The notes below the pieces were generated by a model. The model had not been told where the DNA came from, ran no database searches, and was given only the letters and a program-made list of their open reading frames with translations. From Firmicutes bacterium UBA1440 (GTDB taxonomy: Bacteria > Bacillota > Clostridia > Peptostreptococcales > Anaerovoracaceae), in NCBI GenBank assembly GCA_002329565.1, contig DCTM01000007.1, positions 1,121 to 14,977 of the forward strand: a stretch of DNA of 13,857 nt. The letters are read 5' to 3'. Both the position numbers and the translations under genes were made by a program. This document shows, piece after piece, positions 1-5,148 of the stretch (its first letter is position 1; each line of letters opens with the position of its first letter).

Positions 1-602
1 GCGAACTCGACCTCAAAGAGCGCAGATATAACATCATGTGCATGTATATCCATCTGCTGATAGCCAAGTATGCTGTTGCCAGCGTCATTGTTTGCTTTTG
101 CGTAGTTGCGGAAATTGACAATGTTTTTATTGATTAGCGGGTATGTGTTAGGCTTGGATTCAAGCTTAGTGTTATCTGCGCTTAGGCTTGCGACGTATTT
201 ACCAATTAACACATAATCAAGTTCTTTGTTATTGGTAAAATCCCAAAAACACCAAGGAAGATAAAAGTTAGGGTGTTGATACTTTGATATTTTAGTCTGT
301 TTGAATGCTGATCCCGCTCGACGGTATATGTAAAATTTCGGGATTTTTATGAATACATTCCCATACACATCCTGTACTTCTTCAATGTCTCTATAGATTG
401 GCATAGAATCAAAGTCATTTTGTACTATTGCACCATCTTGACCGACATTAGCAACTAGATCAACCGATGCGTCTGTACGTGTCATGACAGGGGATGACGT
501 TTTGTCCCAATATACACCCATGATTAATTTATCATCATTTAGGACATTCAAGATTTCATTGACTTGCGTTTCCGTTGCTATATTAAAAGCTGTGACTGCC
601 AT
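1..602 (-). CDS. Probable receptor-binding tail protein, C-type-lectin-type family (partial, cut at window edge)
   Basis: Two hundred complete codons from the ATG at 602 (GAGGAGGTAG upstream), then the frame runs off the left edge. It begins MAVTAFNIATETQVNEILNV. The order IMGVYWDKTSSPVMTRTDAS, then FDSMPIY, VFIKIPKFYIYRR, YVLIGKYVASLS, LESKPNTYPL, INKNIVNFRNYAKAN and ISALFEVEFA follows the common gut-phage tail protein layout (Y-G-V-x-W-D, R-T-D-A, I-P-K-F-Y, I-G-K-Y, an S-x-x-G/N-x-x-P segment, R-x-x-A, and a final L-x-x-x-E-F). Full-length members have a C-type-lectin/sulfatase-modifying-factor-type fold, some of them targets of diversity-generating retroelements. The variable C-terminal part would lie beyond the window. 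Family recognition is by pattern, not by search. Confidence 0.7.
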   Translation of the reverse strand, partial: MAVTAFNIATETQVNEILNVLNDDKLIMGVYWDKTSSPVMTRTDASVDLVANVGQDGAIVQNDFDSMPIYRDIEEVQDVYGNVFIKIPKFYIYRRAGSAFKQTKISKYQHPNFYLPWCFWDFTNNKELDYVLIGKYVASLSADNTKLESKPNTYPLINKNIVNFRNYAKANNDAGNSILGYQQMDIHAHDVISALFEVEF

Positions 603-869
603 TTAAACTACCTCCTCGTACATGATTTGAGTTTTGCCATCTTTGATTTGTAAACCCATTTTATAAGTCTTGTTGTTGTCAACATCTTTGACCTTATGCG
701 GCATTGTGCTTTCGTCACCCAAATCGTTAATTTGTTGCTTAACTGATATGCCAGTATCAGGGTCTTTAACAATATCTGATTTTGTCTCAGGATAAAAAAC
801 ATCGGGGTATGTAGCAGTGCCCTCCCCATCATACACAGGCGGTCTTATTCTACCTTTATAGTCTGCCAT
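603..869 (-). CDS. Small uncharacterised tail-fibre-region protein
   Basis: An 88-aa protein starting at the ATG in a TAATG overlap, with GGAGGTAAT inside the last codons of the upstream gene. The sequence ADYKGRIRPPVYDGEG, FYPETKSDIVKD, ISVKQQINDLGDEST and then DVDNNKTYKMGLQIKDGK with ending IMYEEVV reads like a short connector: a proline-rich start, one helix and a strand pair. Similar KxYKxGxQxKDGKxQxxYEEV ends occur in phage fibre proteins, but I cannot name a family. Its last codons form the GAGGAGGTAG ribosome site of the next gene, whose ATG follows the TAA with no gap. Confidence 0.65.
   Translation of the reverse strand: MADYKGRIRPPVYDGEGTATYPDVFYPETKSDIVKDPDTGISVKQQINDLGDESTMPHKVKDVDNNKTYKMGLQIKDGKTQIMYEEVV
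608..617 (-). promoter_or_regulatory. Ribosome site GAGGAGGTAG for the partial receptor-binding gene
   Basis: It is formed by the Glu-Glu-Val-Val end codons of the 88-aa gene and supports the ATG at 602 as the start, directly after the TAA. Confidence 0.8.
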
Positions 870-1720
870 TATATTACCTCCATCCACAGTCCACGAGTCG
901 GCTGTGATTCTCCACAGGTTATCAGTGATTCTATTGACCCCGAAGCTTCGGCAGCGGCGCCGACTGCTATGTCTTTTGCTTCAAGCGTGGCCTGTTTGGC
1001 CGCCATTATCGGGGTCATCATATTTCCGATAGTTTCTATAGCTGCATGTGCGGACTGCGAATAGCCACGAGCCTCATTCGCCCATCCTTCTGCGTTCTCC
1101 GCCTGTGCGGCGGCTTGGTTTTTGCTCTCTTCGGCCTGGCCTGCATATGTGCCCGCTTGACCTGCGTAATACGATGATTGCTCTGCTGCTGAACCCGCAT
1201 CTCTTTTGCTATCTGCAGCACTGTCCTCGGACTCTTTTGCCTTCTGTTGTGACTCTAAAGCTTGGGCGGCTTTTGTGGCGACATCAGCCTCGACTACAAT
1301 GTTTTTCGCTTCTGTCACTCTTGCTTCCATCTGTACAAACTCGCTCGGCAAAGGGTCTGGATATTCAGCAGTAGAGCCTATCGACGCGCCGACACGCAGA
1401 TAGGTTGGACTGGATCCCCATTTTTCTAACGTACCGTTGAAAGCGCGGATTTGAATTTGCACATATCCAGAGTCTAGGAGATGCGTTTCCTCAACCGTCC
1501 ATGTAAGTTGTATATATTCTCCTACTGTTTTGTCGAGGTCAATGATGTCCTTTTTGTCTCCAAATTGCGTGTCCAGTTTAAAAGAAAAACCAGACATATC
1601 TATGCCGTTGTAGGTTTTGGGCAGCTTAAATACCACTCTTTCTACCCGGTGATCTCCTATATATCCGATGGTTTCTTCGTCTTTTGGTACTACGAGTTTC
1701 CTGCCTATTACTTCAATCAT
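869..1720 (-). CDS. BppU-like baseplate/tail protein with Ala-rich coiled coil
   Basis: A 283-aa protein. The start at 1720 is set by the GGAGGTGAT ribosome site; the frame is open a few codons further but without one. Residues 1-115 resemble the N-terminal beta-sandwich of BppU-type baseplate upper proteins: ERVVFKLPKTYNGIDMSGFS, FKLDTQFGDKKDIIDLD, a QLTWTV strand, then GYVQIQIRAFNG and KWGSSPTYLRVG. Residues about 125-260 are an Ala/Gln/Glu-rich, heptad-like helix with repeated AGQA (YYAGQAGTYAGQAEESK), which should form a trimeric coiled-coil stalk. The C-terminus TRGLWMEVI closely resembles that of the upstream dockerin protein. It probably links the tip to receptor-binding parts. Confidence 0.78.
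   Translation of the reverse strand: MIEVIGRKLVVPKDEETIGYIGDHRVERVVFKLPKTYNGIDMSGFSFKLDTQFGDKKDIIDLDKTVGEYIQLTWTVEETHLLDSGYVQIQIRAFNGTLEKWGSSPTYLRVGASIGSTAEYPDPLPSEFVQMEARVTEAKNIVVEADVATKAAQALESQQKAKESEDSAADSKRDAGSAAEQSSYYAGQAGTYAGQAEESKNQAAAQAENAEGWANEARGYSQSAHAAIETIGNMMTPIMAAKQATLEAKDIAVGAAAEASGSIESLITCGESQPTRGLWMEVI
873..881 (-). promoter_or_regulatory. Ribosome site GGAGGTAAT deciding the start of the 88-aa gene
   Basis: It lies in the codons for Met-Glu-Val-Ile at the end of the BppU-like gene and sets the start to the ATG at 869 in a TAATG overlap. Confidence 0.8.
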
Positions 1721-2703
1721 GGTATCACCTCCAACCACAACCCCGCTTCCGGCTCTTCCGTTCCGAGCGTTACGACATGTAATTGCATCGCACCATCGAT
1801 CATTCCAGTGATTTCTGCCTTGACGTCGGCCGATATAAACTCCCAGACCTGATTTCCGAGTGCTTTAAGTCCTTCTTTGGTCTCGAAGCTCCAGCTGCCA
1901 TCACTGTAATAGATGGCGTAATATTCGGCGCCTTCTACGCCGCCGATCGGTAGAGCGGGACCACCGAGTGCGCGGGCTATGATAGCGTCATAGTCCTCTT
2001 GTGTTATTTCACCATCCAGATTTACGTCCCCAATTGCGACATGAGATCGATACCAATCTTCGGACGATAAAGAGCCAGTGATATAATTAGCGACTTTAAG
2101 CGCATCCGTTGAGGTAATGAAACCGTCATTGTCGCAATCTCCGAAATTCTCGACCTTCTCAATACGGACGATGCCCCGCACCGAAAGCGCTTCAATGCCA
2201 GCTTCCACCTTCCCGATTGCCTGATTGATAGTATCTGTCGGAGCAATTGCTGATCTGGATGAGGGCTTTTCGTATCCAGTTAGAGCCATCATAGCTGTTG
2301 TGTACAGCGTATCGAAGTATTGTTTTAGTTTGGCTTTAATATTACTCCATGTGATTTTCTTTGTTCGATTATTTTCGGACGTATCCGTAAACGGCACAGT
2401 ATCATCGTCCGCGATCTCGCCGGTTGGCGCATTTTTTATAAATGTCTCATACGCATGCAAGGGAGCCCAGTTTGTTGTGTCTGTATCAGGAGTTGTCGAA
2501 ACCCCCGAGTGCGTCACAATGCAAAAATACGATACGCCATCATACACCACGACATCGATTATCTCTGAAGTATTACTGTAGCTGCCCTCGGATACCCACG
2601 CTCCACGATTGTTATATGTCTTGCCCTCTGCGACAATATTAAGCGCGCGTCCGATTGCTTCATCTATCTGCGCGCGTGTATATGTCGATTTAAATAATGC
2701 CAT
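1717..2703 (-). CDS. Tail fibre/tip protein with carbohydrate-binding-like module and type I dockerin
   Basis: A 328-aa protein with GGGGTGAT just before the ATG. The N-terminal helix YTRAQIDEAIGRALNIV is typical of phage tail proteins. Residues 34-82 (AWVSEGSYSNTSEIIDVVVY, DGVSYFCIVTHSG, TTPDTDTTNWAPL) match the CBM5/12-like pattern common in phage adhesins, with aromatic Trp36, Tyr54, Tyr59 and Trp79. Residues 141-170 contain the tail-fibre phrase LTGYEKPSSRSAI and INQAIGKVEAGIE. Residues about 187-249 are a dockerin with two calcium loops: D189, D191, D193, D200 and D226, N228, D230, D237. A C-terminal beta region YYAIYYSDGSWSFETKEG and an EAGLWLEVIP end follow. Its stop overlaps the next ATG (ATGA). 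The role in host attachment is inferred. Confidence 0.82.
   Translation of the reverse strand: MALFKSTYTRAQIDEAIGRALNIVAEGKTYNNRGAWVSEGSYSNTSEIIDVVVYDGVSYFCIVTHSGVSTTPDTDTTNWAPLHAYETFIKNAPTGEIADDDTVPFTDTSENNRTKKITWSNIKAKLKQYFDTLYTTAMMALTGYEKPSSRSAIAPTDTINQAIGKVEAGIEALSVRGIVRIEKVENFGDCDNDGFITSTDALKVANYITGSLSSEDWYRSHVAIGDVNLDGEITQEDYDAIIARALGGPALPIGGVEGAEYYAIYYSDGSWSFETKEGLKALGNQVWEFISADVKAEITGMIDGAMQLHVVTLGTEEPEAGLWLEVIP
1724..1732 (-). promoter_or_regulatory. Ribosome site GGAGGTGAT deciding the BppU-like start
   Basis: A nine-base anti-SD match inside the codons for the final Leu-Glu-Val-Ile of the dockerin protein. It places the start at 1720 in an ATGA overlap rather than further upstream, and suggests coupled translation. 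Confidence 0.8.
1957..2145 (-). other. Dockerin type I domain within the tail protein
   Basis: Two F-hand repeats separated by a linker: GDCDNDGFITSTDALKVANY and GDVNLDGEITQEDYDAIIAR. Calcium positions 1, 3, 5 and 12 are D, D, D, D in the first and D, N, D, D in the second, with Gly at 6 and Ile at 8 in both, and an xLG-type helix end (YITG, ALGG). Positions 10-11 of the first loop are Ser-Thr, as in many cohesin-recognising dockerins; in the second they are Gln-Glu. Dockerins bind cohesins on cellulosomal scaffoldins. Isolated dockerins also occur in non-cellulosomal proteins. Confidence 0.88.
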
Positions 2704-2713
2704 ACCATCACCC

Positions 2714-4786
2714 CTAGTAATAAATCACAATGCAGCCGTCGCCGCCCTTGCCACCAGCAGATCCAGATCCACCCTGTCCAGGGTAACTGCTCGGATACTT
2801 CAGATTGTGACCACCGCCACCGCCGCCATGACCTCCATGACCGCCTTGTCCATAGTTTGCAGCGTCGTCTGCGTCTACTGCGTCAGCTCCATTTCCGCCA
2901 GATCCGCCAGTCGGTACATAACTGCCATACGTGCTTACGTACGCAATTGTGATGTTGCCACCATTGCCACCGTTAGCCCCTGCAGCTGCGCCACCTCCGC
3001 GTCCACCGAAACCGTATGTGTTATATGTCAAACTTATTTCATTTGCACCATTTGCACCGGGCGTGAATGTAACGCCTTTGTAAACAATACTCGGGCCGGG
3101 GATTGTCACATCATTTTCCCAAGATGGCCAGGCCGTCTGGAATGCGGATCCTCTTCCTCCGGCCAATCCGGGGTCTCCATCTGCCCCGAGCGTGAGGCCT
3201 GTTTTAGGCTCTTGGTAACCGTCGGGATAGAACCTTCCGAGTGCTGAGGAATAGATTCCAAATGTTGTGTCGCCACCGGCAAGTCCAGGATTACCCTTCG
3301 CACCGCCGTCACCGCCTGTACCGCATACGAAATCAAAAGGCGCTCCAGGCGTTACAGTGAGATTGAGTTCAAATATCAATCCACCGCTTCCATTTACACC
3401 TCCTGATCCGCCTTCTCCCGGGCCACCCGAAGATGATTCCGCGGGCGTTCCGTCTTCGCCATCATATCCGCCGCTTCCGCCATCTCCTGCACCGAAAAGT
3501 GCAACCCTGATCTTTGTCACGCCTTCGGGCACTTCCCACGTTCCGGATCCGGTGAGTAAGACGTGATGCGTAAACCCACTTATCAAACTCGGCGGAGTAT
3601 ACCCAACTAAAAACTCACTCATGGCTCGCAATTCTGAGCGACCTACAGAGATCGGTGACATACTTTTAAGCGTAGCCTTAACTAACTGCTCCGTATAAGG
3701 ATGTACAACATTGACAACATCGCCAGGTCTTTCGGATCCGAATACCACCTCTGCCCGTATGGACTTAGCCACAGATAGGTAATCAAAAAGCCGCTGAGCT
3801 ATATCAACGGCATTGTAAGGATTTATTAAAGTGTTCGATGTTACCGATTTGACTACATCGTCAACGCTGTCTGTCGGTGTCGTGCCATGCGTTATGATTC
3901 GTTTTATATGGACATATTTCTTGCCTTTGATTGTAACCAGGCCTGCGCCTGTAAATTTGACGTGGTTTACACCTGATTCAATAATGGCCCCGTTTGTAAT
4001 GGAGTAATCGTGGTATGGCTCGCTAAAATAAATAGTCTCTGTAGTGATGGATGAGGATTCGTATAAAGTGACTTCCTCAGCAGACTCAATAAAATTGTGC
4101 TCTGTTACTTGCACAGCCGTGCAAGGAATCTTATCCTCCACAATCGCCCCAATAAAGACTCTGTCCTTGCCGAATGTTCCGGTTTCAATTTCACTTAGCT
4201 TTGTGATTCTCAAGGTTCCGTCAGCAGCATTTCTAACAGCGGCTCCTGTCGCCATGAGAAACATTTGAAGGTTGTTGCGCCGGGTCGAAAAAGGCAGATA
4301 TCCATATATCTGCAACGTAGTAATGTCACTGTCGACTGTGTACGGCACTCCGCCCATTATATCTGCTAAGACATCTCCCGCGGCATCTCCCGAATAAAGC
4401 CCGCCTAGGTGTTTGGTCTGATCCAAAAGTCGAATTGCGGAGTACAATGTGAAAGCATATTCGTACTTCCCTATTTGCTGTAATGCATGTAAAAAATATT
4501 TCGCTATCAGAATATTATTGTGAAAAAAAGTCCCCGGAGCATTTGCATTAAACTCCGGAGTAACGGGCTCTGGCTTTGCACATAATTCATACCCGTCAGC
4601 TGTGACAAGCCAGTCATCTTCACCCTGATCAACTGCAATAAATCTCTCCGGCAGATCACCGTGAATTATCGGGAGATAAAGAGAATCGACAGACAATGTT
4701 TCGCCTACCATCGAATGCTTCATATCAAGCGTTGCGGACACGATCTCATTCTCGTACTCATTTCCGTTGTATATTAGCTTTACCAT
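2714..4786 (-). CDS. Tail hub-like protein fused to a glycine-rich C-terminal domain
   Basis: A 690-aa protein. The start at 4786 has GAGGAG seven bases upstream; an in-frame TTG at 4801 is a weaker alternative. Residues 1-400 look like a tail hub/Tal-type N-terminus: paired strands at the start (KLIYNGNEYENEIVSATLDM), a TFFHNNILIAKYFLHALQQ segment, GDAAGDVLADIMGG, and strand repeats up to ELRAMSEFLVGYTPP. No peptidase motif was seen. Residues about 408-690 are a glycine-rich domain that opens with HHVLLTGSGTWEVPEGVTKI and RVALFGAGDGG, the pattern of phage glycine-rich tail domains, then long G-G-x runs (HGGHGGGGGGHN) and ends GGDGCIVIYY. Such domains can form packed polyglycine helices in phage adhesins, suggesting a receptor-contact role. 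The DNA here is GC-richer than its neighbours because of glycine codons. Confidence 0.8.
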   Translation of the reverse strand: MVKLIYNGNEYENEIVSATLDMKHSMVGETLSVDSLYLPIIHGDLPERFIAVDQGEDDWLVTADGYELCAKPEPVTPEFNANAPGTFFHNNILIAKYFLHALQQIGKYEYAFTLYSAIRLLDQTKHLGGLYSGDAAGDVLADIMGGVPYTVDSDITTLQIYGYLPFSTRRNNLQMFLMATGAAVRNAADGTLRITKLSEIETGTFGKDRVFIGAIVEDKIPCTAVQVTEHNFIESAEEVTLYESSSITTETIYFSEPYHDYSITNGAIIESGVNHVKFTGAGLVTIKGKKYVHIKRIITHGTTPTDSVDDVVKSVTSNTLINPYNAVDIAQRLFDYLSVAKSIRAEVVFGSERPGDVVNVVHPYTEQLVKATLKSMSPISVGRSELRAMSEFLVGYTPPSLISGFTHHVLLTGSGTWEVPEGVTKIRVALFGAGDGGSGGYDGEDGTPAESSSGGPGEGGSGGVNGSGGLIFELNLTVTPGAPFDFVCGTGGDGGAKGNPGLAGGDTTFGIYSSALGRFYPDGYQEPKTGLTLGADGDPGLAGGRGSAFQTAWPSWENDVTIPGPSIVYKGVTFTPGANGANEISLTYNTYGFGGRGGGAAAGANGGNGGNITIAYVSTYGSYVPTGGSGGNGADAVDADDAANYGQGGHGGHGGGGGGHNLKYPSSYPGQGGSGSAGGKGGDGCIVIYY

Positions 4787-4787
4787 A

Positions 4788-5147
4788 TCATAGCTCCTCA
4801 AAGACCAGTGGAGGTAATTGATACATAGTTACGACGCCGCCTTTTGTAATGGCCGACTCCTTTCTAGGTTCGGAGATCGGCTCCGTCAAAAAAGTATCGC
4901 CCCCGATTGTAAGAAATACCAATCCCGAGCGATACTCAGACAAGATCATATCTGTAATGTTCTCTGTGGTCGGATTAAACCGCACGGTCACAATCCTCTT
5001 GCTTTTCCCCAGATCAACGTGTTTTGCGTCATCCATTGTATATTTATCTGGGAGCCCTTTGCGATACCTGTACGCGATTGTGATACCCGCCTTGTGGACA
5101 TGTGCCGATATGTCTTTTGAGTTCATTCTTACGGTTGTACTAATCAT
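4788..5147 (-). CDS. Uncharacterised small tail-tip protein (position of distal tail protein)
   Basis: A 119-aa protein one base after the tape measure stop. Its ribosome site CGGAGGTG is made of the tape measure's last codons. I do not recognise the family. The sequence is beta-rich: MISTTVRMNSKDISAHVHKA, ITIAYRYRKG, DLGKSKRIVTVRFNPTT, LVFLTIGGDTF, then VVTMYQLPPLVFEEL. It has no signal peptide or membrane segment. By position it takes the place of the distal tail (Dit) gene, but it is about half the usual size and lacks the galectin-like second domain, so it may be a minimal Dit-like ring or another tip component. That role is inferred from position alone. Confidence 0.65.
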   Translation of the reverse strand: MISTTVRMNSKDISAHVHKAGITIAYRYRKGLPDKYTMDDAKHVDLGKSKRIVTVRFNPTTENITDMILSEYRSGLVFLTIGGDTFLTEPISEPRKESAITKGGVVTMYQLPPLVFEEL

Positions 5148-5148
5148 G

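Noticed and set aside
2740..3565. Tandem repeat or CRISPR-like array in the glycine-rich stretch
   Set aside because: The repetition is of glycine codons with no fixed unit length or spacers.
2609..3566. Plus-strand open frames with Thr/Ser- or Pro-rich products
   Set aside because: They are the reverse complement of the glycine-rich and dockerin-protein codons; composition explains the lack of stops.
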